Shown: piece by piece, positions 1 to 8,891 of the stretch
Position numbering within the stretch: position 1 is the stretch's first letter
Layout of the letters: every line of letters begins with the position of its first letter
Assembly: GCF_013375555.1 (NCBI RefSeq)
Contig: NZ_JABXWB010000005.1
Location: 434,001-498,000, forward strand
From: Sphingobium sp. EM0848
GTDB taxonomy: Bacteria; Pseudomonadota; Alphaproteobacteria; Sphingomonadales; Sphingomonadaceae
DNA: 64,000 nt
Direction: 5' to 3'
Translations under genes and position numbers: made by a program
Notes under the pieces: model-generated
Seen by the model: only the letters and a program-made list of their open reading frames with translations
What the model was told of the DNA's origin: nothing
The model's database searches: none

Positions 1-338
1 TTAAGGAAACGCGCCTTCTGCGCCTCCGTCCCGACATGGCCGAGCAGATACATATTGCCCTCGTCCGGCGCCATGGTGTTGACCGCCAGCGGCCCCAGCG
101 GACTGAGGCCCGAGGGGATCAGCACGATCGCCGTCTCGCGCTGGGTCAGATGGCTGCCGTCCGGCAGGATGTGCGGGGTCAGAACGCCAGCGGCGCCCGC
201 CCTTTCGCGCATCTCCATAACCAGCTCGTCGGACGGGCCATGATGCCCCTTGGCACGCGGATCCTGTTCATAAGGGACAACGACATCCCGCACGAAGGCT
301 TCCACCTTGGCGGCAATGGACAATGCACGATCGGTCAC
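1..338 (-). CDS. Acyl-CoA dehydrogenase family protein, N-terminal part (cut by left edge)
   Basis: About 112 residues are visible before the window ends, with no stop. The helical N-terminus followed by a Gly-His-x-Gly-Thr-x-x-Gln-Lys-x-x-Phe-Leu segment is typical of the N-terminal domain of flavin acyl-CoA dehydrogenases, where it precedes the FAD-binding barrel (not visible here). The start is a GTG at 338, preceded by CAGGAG at good spacing; no better ATG exists. The gene is divergent from the GntR regulator at 434, and the 95-nt gap holds a perfect palindrome, so this gene is probably a target of that regulator. The exact substrate class cannot be told from this fragment. Confidence 0.72.
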   Translation of the reverse strand, partial: MTDRALSIAAKVEAFVRDVVVPYEQDPRAKGHHGPSDELVMEMRERAGAAGVLTPHILPDGSHLTQRETAIVLIPSGLSPLGPLAVNTMAPDEGNMYLLGHVGTEAQKARFL

Positions 339-373
339 GAGTCACTCCTGTGTTGCGCCTCTTTCATGCTACA

Positions 374-390
374 TGATTGTAGAACAATCA
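374..390. promoter_or_regulatory. Probable GntR (FadR-type) operator
   Basis: TGATTGT-AGA-ACAATCA is a perfect 7-3-7 inverted repeat in the middle of the divergent promoter region between the acyl-CoA dehydrogenase (338, minus) and the GntR gene (434, plus). The core TTGTAGAACAA fits the T.GT...AC.A pattern known for FadR-subfamily operators. Binding is inferred. Confidence 0.65.
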
Positions 391-433
391 ATTGGAACTT
401 GCTGTTTGAACAATGTGTGGCGATAGAGAAGCC

Positions 434-1102
434 ATGGACGATCTCTCTGCCGGAACAGTGCAACGCGTATATCAGGGCCTGCTGGCCGATCTCGACCATG
501 GCCGCATGGTGCCGGGCCAGAGGCTGGTCGAAACCGATCTGGCGGCGCGCTTCGGCGCGGGGCGCAATGCTGTGCGGGAAGCAATGCAGAGGCTGGCTGC
601 ACGCGGCGTGGTCGATCTGTCCCGCAACCGTTCGCCCGCCATCCGTCGACTGGACGAGGACGAGACGATGGAGGTGCTGACCGTCGCTCAGGCCATGACG
701 GCGCTGGTACTGAGCGCGGCGGCCACGCATTTCGACAGCGCGAGCCATGGCGCGGCGCTGGACGATATTCGGGCCCAACTGGAGGCGGCGGCGGGCGAGG
801 ATGAGATCGCCGATTTCGGCCGGGCGAGGCGGCAATTCTACCGCGTGCTGCTCGACATTGGCGGCAATCGGGAACTGAAGCGCCTCTTCCCCGCCATCGC
901 CATGCACATCATCTACGCACAATATCCGAGCCGACGGCTGCGCGGCATCCGCCTGACCGACTATCGGGAGATGATCGAGGCCGTACGCCGTAGCGATGCG
1001 GAGCAGGCTGCGGCGGCCGGGGGCCAGCATGTCGAGCATGTCCGCACCGTCATTGCCGAGCAGCTTGCAAGGCAAAGGCTGGAGGCCAGCGCGTCGCCCT
1101 GA
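434..1102 (+). CDS. GntR-family transcriptional regulator (FCD/FadR type)
   Basis: A DNA-binding repressor or activator of about 222 residues. The N-terminal winged helix shows the GntR hallmark: a helix, then 'pGqrLvEtdLAarFG.gRnaVReAmqrLaarGvV', about residues 20-65. An all-helical effector domain follows, of the FCD type, with conserved Arg/Asp/His positions around 'FGRARRQFYRVLL'. Such domains usually bind a small organic acid or acyl-CoA. I chose ATG 434; an in-frame ATG at 413 would add seven residues but has no ribosome-binding site. It is divergent from the acyl-CoA dehydrogenase at the left edge and followed 47 nt later by a kinase-like gene in the same direction. Confidence 0.85.
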   Translation: MDDLSAGTVQRVYQGLLADLDHGRMVPGQRLVETDLAARFGAGRNAVREAMQRLAARGVVDLSRNRSPAIRRLDEDETMEVLTVAQAMTALVLSAAATHFDSASHGAALDDIRAQLEAAAGEDEIADFGRARRQFYRVLLDIGGNRELKRLFPAIAMHIIYAQYPSRRLRGIRLTDYREMIEAVRRSDAEQAAAAGGQHVEHVRTVIAEQLARQRLEASASP

Positions 1103-1149
1103 AACAAGGAAAGGGCCAGCCAAAGGCCGATAAATGAGAGGAAAAACCG

Positions 1150-2229
1150 ATGCCGGATGTGAGCGCGGCGCTGTTACCACCGGAGTCCATCGACGCCATA
1201 TCCGCCAAGTGGATGACGGCGGCTTTGAGCACCAACTTCCCCGGAACGGAGGTCACTTCGGTCACAGTCGGGACAGTCATCCATGGCACGGCGACCAAGG
1301 TACGGCTGCTGCTCACCTATAATGACGAAGGGCATCGCCACCGCCTGCCGCCGACCATGTGGCTCAAGGCCGGTTACGAACCCCATGCCGAGCAGCAAAT
1401 GGCGGTCTATGCGGGCGAAACCTGTTTTTATCGCGATCTGGCCCGGACGATGGAGATCGGCTGCCCGATCGCCTATTTTTCCTACACCGACAGCGCGACA
1501 GCCGGTTCCACGCTGATCCTTGAAGATCTGATGGCACGCAATGCGACCTTCGGCAACGCGACCCGACCGATTTCACCGACACAGGCAGCCGCGATGCTCG
1601 ACCTGCTTTCCACGCTGCACGCCCGCTATTGGCGCGATCCGTTTCTCGATACGCTGGGCTGGCTGAACGGCGGCGGCGTACTGCTTGAAAGCGGCGTACC
1701 AGACATGGTCTATAACCAGAGCAATTTCGACCGGATGCTCAACCTGCCGCGCGGTGCGTTCATCGCTCCGGAACTGCGCGACCGCGAGAAGCTGAAGGCA
1801 CTGCTCATCCGCCTGCTGGAGCATGACCGCGACCACGCCCTTTGCCTCGTCCACGGCGACCCGCATCTGGGCAACAGCTTCTGGCTGCCTGATGGCTCGC
1901 CCGGTTTTCTCGACTGGCAGACGGCGATGCACGGCTATTGGGCACATGATGTCGCCTATGCCATCACTGTTAGCCTGAGCGTCGCGGACCGCCGCCATGC
2001 CGAACGCGATCTGATCGACCATTATCTCACAAGGATGTGGGAAAAGGGCGTGACGGAACTGTCCTTCGACGCCGCCTGGCTCGATTATCGGCGCCATGCT
2101 TTCTACGCGCTTTGCTATGCCTATTGCCCGCCGGAATTGCAGGTGGAGGAGGTGTGCATTGCCAATGCGGAGCGGGTATCGGCGGCGCTGCTGGACCTGC
2201 GCTCGATCGAGGCATGGGGCGAGCCATGA
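1150..2229 (+). CDS. Aminoglycoside-phosphotransferase/ecdysteroid-kinase-like protein
   Basis: A protein-kinase-fold small-molecule phosphotransferase of 359 residues. The catalytic loop reads His-Gly-Asp-Pro-His-Leu-Gly-Asn (about residue 235) and the metal-binding loop Leu-Asp-Trp-Gln about 20 residues later, as in the APH and EcKL families; an acidic 'LILEDL' hinge lies before them. Proteins of this class recur beside acyl-CoA dehydrogenases in actinobacterial and proteobacterial lipid and steroid clusters, but the phosphate acceptor is generally unknown. The start follows GAGAGGAAAA at good spacing. It is probably cotranscribed with the GntR gene and converges on the molybdopterin oxidoreductase, only 19 nt away. 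Confidence 0.82.
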   Translation: MPDVSAALLPPESIDAISAKWMTAALSTNFPGTEVTSVTVGTVIHGTATKVRLLLTYNDEGHRHRLPPTMWLKAGYEPHAEQQMAVYAGETCFYRDLARTMEIGCPIAYFSYTDSATAGSTLILEDLMARNATFGNATRPISPTQAAAMLDLLSTLHARYWRDPFLDTLGWLNGGGVLLESGVPDMVYNQSNFDRMLNLPRGAFIAPELRDREKLKALLIRLLEHDRDHALCLVHGDPHLGNSFWLPDGSPGFLDWQTAMHGYWAHDVAYAITVSLSVADRRHAERDLIDHYLTRMWEKGVTELSFDAAWLDYRRHAFYALCYAYCPPELQVEEVCIANAERVSAALLDLRSIEAWGEP

Positions 2230-2248
2230 GGGAGCGGCGAGCCGCTGA

Positions 2249-4375
2249 TCAGCGGGCGCGCACCTCCACGTCGAACCCCTCCAGATAGCTCATGCCGCTG
2301 ACCTGCTCAGCCATGTCCGGCGTAGCAGGCGTGATCGCATTGATGTTGCCGCCGGGCTGACCATTGGCCAGTTCCCAGCCGCCGCGATGCCCCCAGCCAT
2401 GCGGATAGGCGACTGCTCCCGGCCGGATCGCGTCCGTCACCCTGGCCGTCACATCGATGCTGCCCCATTGCGATTGCAGTGTAACCGGACCGCCGTCGAC
2501 GATGTTGCGGCTCTGCGCGTCCTCGGGATGGATCAGCAGACGCGGCTCATCGCTGCGCACCAGCCTGGATACATTGTGCATCCAGCTGTTGATCGACCGC
2601 AGACGCCTTTCATTGACGAAGCGCAGCGCGCCCACATCGCGCGGCGGCGCGGTGCGCAGGCGGTCGATCTCCGCCGCGGCAACGTCCGACCAGAGGTGAA
2701 TCTTGCGGTCGGCATGGCCGATGCGCTTGCAGAAATCGAAATCCCAGCGCCCACCCTCGATCATCATCCCATGCCGCGCGGCCTTGATCTTCTCCAGCGT
2801 CAGGCCATGACGCTGTCCCTCCACGCCACCCCGCAAGGCCGCGTCGGCCATGGCGAAGGGGTCGACGCCCTCGAACACCGCGCCGCGCCCCATACGGCGG
2901 CAGAGATCGCTCAATATGTCCAGTTCGCTCCGCGTGTCACCCACCGGCGGGATCACCGCGCGGACATATTGGACGAAGGGCCGGACCATATGGTTCATGA
3001 AGAACTGGTTGATGTCATCCCGCTCCAGCGCGGTTGTCACCGGCAGGATATAATGGGCATGGCGGGTCGATTCCGTGACATAGAGGTCCAGCGCGACCAT
3101 CAGGTCCAGCCCGGCAAAGCCCTCGGCCAGATGCGGCCCGCCGGGCATCGACATGACCGGGTTGGCGCCGATCAGAAACAGGCTCTTGATCTGGCCCTTG
3201 CCCGGCGTCAGCATCTCCTCGCGGAAGGTGAGGCTGGATTGCGCGCCCCAAACGCTGGGGATGCCGCTCACCCGTGAGGGGCGTTTATTGTAGGCGGCCG
3301 GTCCCTTGATCCCCTCGAACTGCGCATCGGTCGCGGTGCCGCCATGCCCCCAGCCAAGGCCGCCGGGCCGATGGAATTTGCCCGACACGACGTTCAGCGC
3401 CAGCAGGAAGATGTTGGTGAGCGTCGAGAAACTGCCCCGGCATATGCCGATCCGCCCCATCGCCGCCGCCCCCGGCGCCGTGGCAAATTCGCGGGCCATG
3501 GTACGGATAATGTCGGCAGAAACGCCGCACTGGTCCGCCGCGATCTCCGGCATGATCCAGCCGAGCGCGGCGGAAAATTCTTCCCAGCCGGTGCAATGCT
3601 CCGCCAGAAAAGCCTGATCGGCCAACCCTTCCCCGACAATCACCGAGAGCATCGCGCCCAGCAGCCAGACGTCGCTATCCGGCCTGACCGCGACATGCTC
3701 GAACTTCGCGGCGGTTTCGGTGCGGCGCGGATCGACCACGATCACCCGGCCCCGCGCCGCAATCGCCTCCAGATCCTCGCGGATGCGCGGCGCGATCATC
3801 AGCGACCCGTGGCTGACAAGGGGATTGGAGCCGAAGATCAGCAAATGCGTACATTGCGGCAGATCGGGAAAGAGGAAGGCATGGCTTCCGAACATCAACT
3901 CGCCCGCCAGCACCGGCGTCGAAATATCCTCCGACGAGGGGGTATAGAGGCGTTTGCACGCCATCGCCCGCGCAAATAGCCCGATCGCCATGGCGCTGGG
4001 CCAGCCGAGGCTGGGCGGATTGCCGCTGTTGAGCGCGAAACTGTCTGGCCCATGCGTCTCCATGGAGGCGGAAAGCCGCGCGGCGATGTCGTCCAGCGCT
4101 TCGTCCCAACTGACCGGCACAAATTCGCCAGGTCCGCCGATGCGCTTCAGCGGTCGGGTCACGCGATCAGGATCATGCGCAACCTCGGCCAGAGCCGGAC
4201 CCTTGACACAGATATGGCCCTGCGTGTGGGGATTGTCGCGGTCCGGCACAACCTTGATGATGCGCCCGTCCTTGACCGTGGCAACCATGCCGCACAGCGC
4301 CTCGCAGATGCGGCAATAGGTGATATGGGCGCCATCCGCGCCCGGTTCGGTCTGGAATGCATCTGTCGTCGACAT
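2249..4375 (-). CDS. Molybdopterin (bis-MGD) oxidoreductase, 708 aa
   Basis: A single-subunit molybdenum enzyme of the DMSO-reductase superfamily. The N-terminus carries a [4Fe-4S] ligand set, Cys21-x2-Cys24-x3-Cys28 and Cys56. It is followed by the Mo-bisPGD domains ('VVDPRRTETA', 'FLIGANPVMS') and a C-terminal dinucleotide-binding beta barrel. There is no Tat signal, so it is cytoplasmic. Aligned by eye with its paralog at 47651, the candidate Mo-ligand position Cys140 of that protein falls on Ser152/Thr153 here, so the metal ligand may differ. It is the last gene of a three-gene operon with an aldehyde dehydrogenase and a phosphatase, which suggests oxidation or hydroxylation of a pathway intermediate. 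The substrate is unknown. Confidence 0.88.
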   Translation of the reverse strand: MSTTDAFQTEPGADGAHITYCRICEALCGMVATVKDGRIIKVVPDRDNPHTQGHICVKGPALAEVAHDPDRVTRPLKRIGGPGEFVPVSWDEALDDIAARLSASMETHGPDSFALNSGNPPSLGWPSAMAIGLFARAMACKRLYTPSSEDISTPVLAGELMFGSHAFLFPDLPQCTHLLIFGSNPLVSHGSLMIAPRIREDLEAIAARGRVIVVDPRRTETAAKFEHVAVRPDSDVWLLGAMLSVIVGEGLADQAFLAEHCTGWEEFSAALGWIMPEIAADQCGVSADIIRTMAREFATAPGAAAMGRIGICRGSFSTLTNIFLLALNVVSGKFHRPGGLGWGHGGTATDAQFEGIKGPAAYNKRPSRVSGIPSVWGAQSSLTFREEMLTPGKGQIKSLFLIGANPVMSMPGGPHLAEGFAGLDLMVALDLYVTESTRHAHYILPVTTALERDDINQFFMNHMVRPFVQYVRAVIPPVGDTRSELDILSDLCRRMGRGAVFEGVDPFAMADAALRGGVEGQRHGLTLEKIKAARHGMMIEGGRWDFDFCKRIGHADRKIHLWSDVAAAEIDRLRTAPPRDVGALRFVNERRLRSINSWMHNVSRLVRSDEPRLLIHPEDAQSRNIVDGGPVTLQSQWGSIDVTARVTDAIRPGAVAYPHGWGHRGGWELANGQPGGNINAITPATPDMAEQVSGMSYLEGFDVEVRAR

Positions 4376-4389
4376 TGCCTGTCTCCGCT

Positions 4390-5154
4390 TCAGTCCACAT
4401 CGGGTTCCGTCAGCGCCTCACGCAGGGCGCGACGCCCCTGCTCATTTATCCCGAGGACGGACTCAAAATATCCCTCCATCCCGCCGCAGCGGCGCCCCAC
4501 TTCCACAAAGCTCGCCTCCAGATAGGCCGGATCGGCCATCAGGGCGGCCCGCACATGGGGCGTTCGCACATCCCAGCGGAAAGCCCGCTCGGCCATCGCC
4601 ATCAGCCCGTCCAGCGCCCCATTGGTCGCCAGATAGTCGGTGAGGATATCCTCCCTCGACACGCCAATCTGCGAGAGCAGCAACGCGGCAGCAACGCCGG
4701 TCCGGTCCTTGCCCGCCGCGCAGCCGAAGACGATCGGCGCGCGCCCATCGATCACACGGCGGACGATCTCGCCTATGGACTGGGCATGACTGAAGGGAAT
4801 TTGGGCGTAAAGCGCCTGCATGGCCTCCACAACCTCAGCCTGCGACGCTTCGGTTCGCCGGATCAGCCCATTGATCGCGGCAGAGCTTGTGGCATTGGCA
4901 TCGCCCCAGGGATCAGCGTCAATGGCATCCAGCCAGAGATAGGGATGCGCCGTCCGCTCGGCCGCGCTGCGCAGGTCCACCACCGACCGGATACCGAGCG
5001 CCCGCAACTGATCCACGCAGCTTTCGGTCAACCGGGTCAGATCACCCGTTCGGTAGAGCATAGCAGGGCGCAGGCGCCGTCCCTCGCCCGCCGGCAGAGG
5101 CGCAATCTCCCGGAAATTTTGAGCCTTGAGCGTCAGGACGGGCACCTCAACCAT
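4390..5154 (-). CDS. Tyrosine-protein-phosphatase-like protein (Y_phosphatase3 type)
   Basis: A 254-residue cysteine phosphatase. The P-loop Cys145-Ala-Ala-Gly-Lys-Asp-Arg151-Thr-Gly matches the CX5R(T/S)G signature of bacterial dual-specificity and lipid phosphatases. An upstream 'FREIAPLPAGEGRRLRPAMLYR' region and an 'SVVDLRSAAE' segment are also typical of this family. The start lies 2 nt beyond the stop of the aldehyde dehydrogenase gene and has no clear ribosome-binding site of its own, so translational coupling is likely. Its presence between two redox enzymes is odd; with kinase-like genes at 1150 and 9611 it hints at a phosphorylated intermediate or signal, which is speculation. Confidence 0.85.
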   Translation of the reverse strand: MVEVPVLTLKAQNFREIAPLPAGEGRRLRPAMLYRTGDLTRLTESCVDQLRALGIRSVVDLRSAAERTAHPYLWLDAIDADPWGDANATSSAAINGLIRRTEASQAEVVEAMQALYAQIPFSHAQSIGEIVRRVIDGRAPIVFGCAAGKDRTGVAAALLLSQIGVSREDILTDYLATNGALDGLMAMAERAFRWDVRTPHVRAALMADPAYLEASFVEVGRRCGGMEGYFESVLGINEQGRRALREALTEPDVD

Positions 5155-5156
5155 GA

Positions 5157-6608
5157 TCAGACGGCGTCCGCGACAAGATCTGCGCCCGCCACCGCCGCGA
5201 CACCGGGCAGCGTTACCCGCGACTGCACGCTCATATATTCCAGCAGGCCAAGCTGACCGTTTTCGACGCCGAAGCCCGACTGTTTGTGACCACCCATCGG
5301 CTGATCCGGCGGGGCATCCATGATCGTGTTGACCCAGGAGGCCGCACAGTCGAGCCGATCCGCTATGGCAGAGGCCCGCTCCACATCATTGGACCAGACC
5401 GATCCTCCCAGCCCATAGGGCGTGCCATTGGCGCGGGCGATCACATCCTCGACATCGGTGAAACGCATGACCGGCAGAACCGGACCGAATTGTTCCTCCT
5501 GCACGATCTCCGCATCATCGGCCGGGTCCTCGACCACGGTGATGGGGAAGAAGAAACCAGCACCGCCCGATGGCGCCTCCGCCTGATGCAGCCTATATCC
5601 GGCCGTTCGCGCATTGTCCGCGAGCCGCTTGACCCGTTCGAACTGCGCCCGGTTCTGGATCGGGCCAAGGGTGACACCGGCATCCACGCCATTGCCCATG
5701 GTCTGCGACCGGGCCACCGCCATGAAGGCCGCCAGAAACGCATCGAAAATATCGGCATGGACATAGAGGCGCTTGGCCGCGACGCAGATCTGGCCGCTGT
5801 TGAGCATCGATCCCCAGAACAGCTTCTCCGCGACGGCTTCCACATCCACATCGGACAGGACGATGGCCGGGTCATTGCCGCCCAGTTCCAGCGTGAAGCG
5901 CGTGATCCGCTCCGCCGCCGACTGCATGATGCGGCGACCGGTCACGGTCGACCCGGTAAAGCTGATCTTGTCGACGCCGGGATGGGCGGTAATCCAGGGC
6001 CCGACCTCATCGCCGCCGCTGACGATGTTGACGACCCCGGCGGGCAGAATGTCGCGGATCAGTTCGCCAAAACGCAAGGTCGCGAGCGGCGTGGTCGGCG
6101 CGGGTTTCAGGACGATGCAATTGCCGGCCGTAACAGCGGGCGCGATCTTCATCAGTGCCGTCAGCAACGGATAGTTCCACGGCACGATCGCGCCGACGAC
6201 ACCCAACGGCAAATGGCGGATGGTCACGCGGCGCGAGTCATCACCCCACGCCTCTTGCGGAAGCGAAAAGCCTTCAACCGCCGCTGCCCAATAGGCCGCG
6301 CCCTGCAACTCACCCTCGGCCGCCGCCAGCGGCTTGCCCTGCTCCAGGGTCAGCAATCGAATGAGTTCCTCGCCATTCTCCGTAATGGCCTGCGCGAGTG
6401 CAGCGACCATCTTCTTGCGCTCATCGAACGGACGCGCGCTCCAGCCAGGGAAGGCGGTACGGGCGGCAGCAACCGCCTCGTCCAATTGCTCGCGGCTGCA
6501 ACCGGGCGCCTCTCCGATTATCTCTTCCGTGGCGGGGTTGAGCACCGCTACCGGCGCCTCCTGGCCCGCGACGCCCTTGCCGCCAATTGTCATTTGAGGG
6601 GTGATCAT
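5157..6608 (-). CDS. NAD(P)-dependent aldehyde dehydrogenase
   Basis: A 483-residue member of the aldehyde dehydrogenase superfamily, oxidising an aldehyde to the acid. Visible are the Pro-Trp-Asn cofactor motif, 'SFTGSTVTGRRIM', the Glu motif 'LELGGNDP', the catalytic Cys in Ser-Gly-Gln-Ile-Cys-Val, and the C-terminal 'EEQFGPVLPV'. It is clearly paralogous to the enzyme at 32969 ('GGDE.GP..TAHPG..KISFTGST.TG'). AGGAG lies about 9 nt before ATG 6608; a TTG at 6614 is too close to it. It is first in an operon with the phosphatase and molybdoenzyme, and the cluster-wide operator motif sits 51 nt upstream. Confidence 0.9.
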   Translation of the reverse strand: MITPQMTIGGKGVAGQEAPVAVLNPATEEIIGEAPGCSREQLDEAVAAARTAFPGWSARPFDERKKMVAALAQAITENGEELIRLLTLEQGKPLAAAEGELQGAAYWAAAVEGFSLPQEAWGDDSRRVTIRHLPLGVVGAIVPWNYPLLTALMKIAPAVTAGNCIVLKPAPTTPLATLRFGELIRDILPAGVVNIVSGGDEVGPWITAHPGVDKISFTGSTVTGRRIMQSAAERITRFTLELGGNDPAIVLSDVDVEAVAEKLFWGSMLNSGQICVAAKRLYVHADIFDAFLAAFMAVARSQTMGNGVDAGVTLGPIQNRAQFERVKRLADNARTAGYRLHQAEAPSGGAGFFFPITVVEDPADDAEIVQEEQFGPVLPVMRFTDVEDVIARANGTPYGLGGSVWSNDVERASAIADRLDCAASWVNTIMDAPPDQPMGGHKQSGFGVENGQLGLLEYMSVQSRVTLPGVAAVAGADLVADAV

Positions 6609-6658
6609 GCCCAAGCTCTCCTATGGCCCTTCCGCGCGTCAGAATCGCATATCACGAA

Positions 6659-6678
6659 TTGACTGATTAATTAAATCC
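6659..6678. promoter_or_regulatory. Candidate cluster operator (TTGACTGATTAATTAAAT)
   Basis: One member of the recurring AT-rich near-palindrome. It lies 51 nt upstream of the aldehyde dehydrogenase start, in the divergent region shared with the TetR gene at 6863. It aligns closely with the sites at 23999 and 29072. Confidence 0.55.
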
Positions 6679-6862
6679 TAGCCCAATCCACATTGAGGAA
6701 ACAAGGGCAAGCGCATGCGCTGATGATTTTCCCGAACGTCCCAAACCCCGTTCATATGGCAGCGAAGAACGCCCACTCAACCATGCCCCGCCTGAGGACG
6801 ACGACAGCTTGCCTAACCCTGCGACGGATGCAAAATAGGGAACGCAAAACAGGGAGGAACAT

Positions 6863-7510
6863 TTGCCACGGCCGAGCACACCATTGATTTCACGCCAAAG
6901 GGCGGCTGAGGCCGCGTTGGAAATTGTGGACGAAGTGGGTCTGGACAATCTCAGCCTGACGAAAGTCGCGCAACGACTGGGTGTCAAATCGCCATCGCTC
7001 TATTATCATTTTCACGACAAGGATGAGCTACTGGCGGAAGTCGCCCGTATCTTGCTGCTCAAGATCCCGAACCTGCACCCCGACGACGGCCCGTTCGAAG
7101 AATGGATCGTAACCCTTTGCGTTGCAACCCGCCGCACGATCCTTCGGCATCCGAATGCCGCGCCCTTGATGCTGCAATTCTTCCCGCGCCATTTGCTGCT
7201 GGAGGCCTATGAAAGAACGGCGCAAGTCTACAACTATCCGCCAGCTTACAAGCTTGCGATTCTGGAGGGTACAGAAAAGCTGACCTTCGGATCGGCCCTG
7301 TTCGCAGCAGCGGCGATCACCAGAGGTCGTGCGCCGATGCCTGAAGTTGATCCCGGTCGACTGCCCCATTTCAGCGAGGCGCTGGAGAGCAACGCCTTTG
7401 ATGAAGAGGCACTGTTTGCCGAAACCGTACGCATCTATCTGGCTGGAGCAGCAGCGCGGGTGGAGCGCGACGAAATCGGCCAGCCTTTAGGCCAGCAAGC
7501 GGTCGCCTGA
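6863..7510 (+). CDS. TetR-family transcriptional regulator
   Basis: A 215-residue repressor-type protein. Residues about 10-55 form the TetR helix-turn-helix ('AAEAALEIVDEVGLDNLSL', then 'QRLGVKSPSLYYHFHDKDEL'). The C-terminal ligand domain resembles TetR_C types with a conserved 'RRTILRHPNAAPLM' helix. The start is TTG 6863, supported by GGGAGGAA upstream. It is divergent from the aldehyde dehydrogenase operon, with one copy of the recurring operator between them, and ends 4 nt from the convergent hydrolase. It is one of two TetR candidates for the regulon; the ligand is probably a pathway intermediate or CoA ester. Confidence 0.87.
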   Translation: MPRPSTPLISRQRAAEAALEIVDEVGLDNLSLTKVAQRLGVKSPSLYYHFHDKDELLAEVARILLLKIPNLHPDDGPFEEWIVTLCVATRRTILRHPNAAPLMLQFFPRHLLLEAYERTAQVYNYPPAYKLAILEGTEKLTFGSALFAAAAITRGRAPMPEVDPGRLPHFSEALESNAFDEEALFAETVRIYLAGAAARVERDEIGQPLGQQAVA

Positions 7511-7514
7511 CGCC

Positions 7515-8417
7515 TTATGCCCCCGCCGCTTGCGTGAGGGGGATGGTCCGCGTCAGGAAATCAATGACTCCCCGATTGAAGGCATCGTTGCGGTCGCCGG
7601 CCACCATATGTCCGGCACCCGCGACATCGACCACCTCCAGTTGCGGCATCATCGTGCGAAATGCGGCAACGCCCGTATCGCTGACAATGTCGCTGCGCAG
7701 GCCGCGGATCAGCAGAACCGGAAGCCCGGTCAGCCGCGCCATCTGATCAGCCGATGCCACCAACAGATCATGATGCGCTCTGGCGACCGACGGATTGGCC
7801 ATGATTTGCGGGTCCCAATGCCAGTAAAGCCGTCCGTCCGGCTTCAGACGAAGATTGCGCATCAGCCCGCTCGGATCATTGGGTCGGGGGCGGTCGGGAT
7901 TATAGGCGGCGACCGCCTCGATCGCTTCGTCCAGCGACGCAAAACCGTCCGTGTTGCTGCTCATGAAATCGACGATCCGCGCGACGCCCTGCATTTCCGC
8001 ATGGGGTACGATATCAACCAGCACCACCGCCTGCGGCCTCAGGCCGAGCGCAACGGCATGGATCGACGTGGCGCCACCCAAAGAGGCACCCACCAGAACA
8101 AAGGGTCCATCGAACGTGTCCGTAATCGCCCGCAGATCGGCCACGCGGTCATCGAGCGTATAGGCGCCGCTGGACGACCAGTCGCTGTCGCCATGCCCCC
8201 GCGCATCATAGTTGATGACCTGATAGCCCCGCTCAATCAACACGCGCGTCGCACCCGACCAGCTATGCCGGGTCTGACCGCCACCATGCATCAGGATGAT
8301 CACTGGCGCGCCATCCGGACCGCCGACATCCGCACTCAGTCGCACACCGTCCGGCGCACGATAGCTGCGTACATGCGTGAGCCGATTTTCGGGCGGATTG
8401 TTTCGTTCGATCGTCAT
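7515..8417 (-). CDS. Alpha/beta-hydrolase
   Basis: A 300-residue alpha/beta-hydrolase. The oxyanion segment His-Gly-Gly-Gly, the nucleophile elbow Gly-Ala-Ser-Leu-Gly-Gly, a late acid region around 'LLIRGLRSDIVSD', and the catalytic His in 'GAGHMVAGD' are all visible. The family includes ester hydrolases, C-C hydrolases and epoxide hydrolases; nothing here fixes which. The start ATG 8417 overlaps the stop of the thioesterase gene (ATGA) and follows GGAGGAATA. It is the last gene of a long minus-strand operon that begins with acyl-CoA enzymes, so an ester or lactone of a pathway compound is a fair guess for the substrate. Confidence 0.85.
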   Translation of the reverse strand: MTIERNNPPENRLTHVRSYRAPDGVRLSADVGGPDGAPVIILMHGGGQTRHSWSGATRVLIERGYQVINYDARGHGDSDWSSSGAYTLDDRVADLRAITDTFDGPFVLVGASLGGATSIHAVALGLRPQAVVLVDIVPHAEMQGVARIVDFMSSNTDGFASLDEAIEAVAAYNPDRPRPNDPSGLMRNLRLKPDGRLYWHWDPQIMANPSVARAHHDLLVASADQMARLTGLPVLLIRGLRSDIVSDTGVAAFRTMMPQLEVVDVAGAGHMVAGDRNDAFNRGVIDFLTRTIPLTQAAGA

Positions 8418-8875
8418 GGATATTCCTCCGCCGCAGTGCAGCGCAGTCCTTCCAGCGCCTCCCGTTCGGCTTCCAGAAGCTGTTGGGACTGTCCTTGCCG
8501 TGCCTTCACCAGAACCGCTTCGGCCACGGCAAAGCACTGGTCCTGCTGAAAAGCGGCCTGGGACACGACATAGGAGCTTCTGCCGATGCTGCGCACCCCG
8601 CTCGCAATCTCTACCGCGCCAGGATAATGGGCCTCGCGAATATAGTCGATCGTGACATTGGCAAAGAGAAGCTGCCATCCGTCCGGAGCGTTGATCATGT
8701 GGCGGACACCAAATATCTGGATATTGAGGTCCGCCCGCCCTTCCTCGAAATAACGCCCGGTCGCGCCGTTATTCAGATGCCGAAACGCGTCCATGTCGCT
8801 GAAGAGAATGCGCGTCGAAAAGCGTCGCGCATAACTACTCGGCAGCAAGCGCCATGGCTCGTCCTTCAGCGCCAA
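8414..8875 (-). CDS. Acyl-CoA thioesterase (4HBT hotdog fold)
   Basis: A 153-residue hotdog-fold protein. The motif 'FSDMDAFRHLNNGATGRYFEEGRADL' is the 4-hydroxybenzoyl-CoA thioesterase-type active-site helix, with Asp before His-x-Asn. Such enzymes hydrolyse acyl-CoA and may recycle CoA from dead-end intermediates. The start is a TTG at 8875, chosen because GGGAG lies 8 nt upstream and no ATG precedes the hotdog core. It sits between an SDR (16 nt upstream) and the alpha/beta-hydrolase (overlapping), in the same operon. Confidence 0.85.
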   Translation of the reverse strand: MALKDEPWRLLPSSYARRFSTRILFSDMDAFRHLNNGATGRYFEEGRADLNIQIFGVRHMINAPDGWQLLFANVTIDYIREAHYPGAVEIASGVRSIGRSSYVVSQAAFQQDQCFAVAEAVLVKARQGQSQQLLEAEREALEGLRCTAAEEYP

Positions 8876-8891
8876 ATCTCATCTCCCACGG

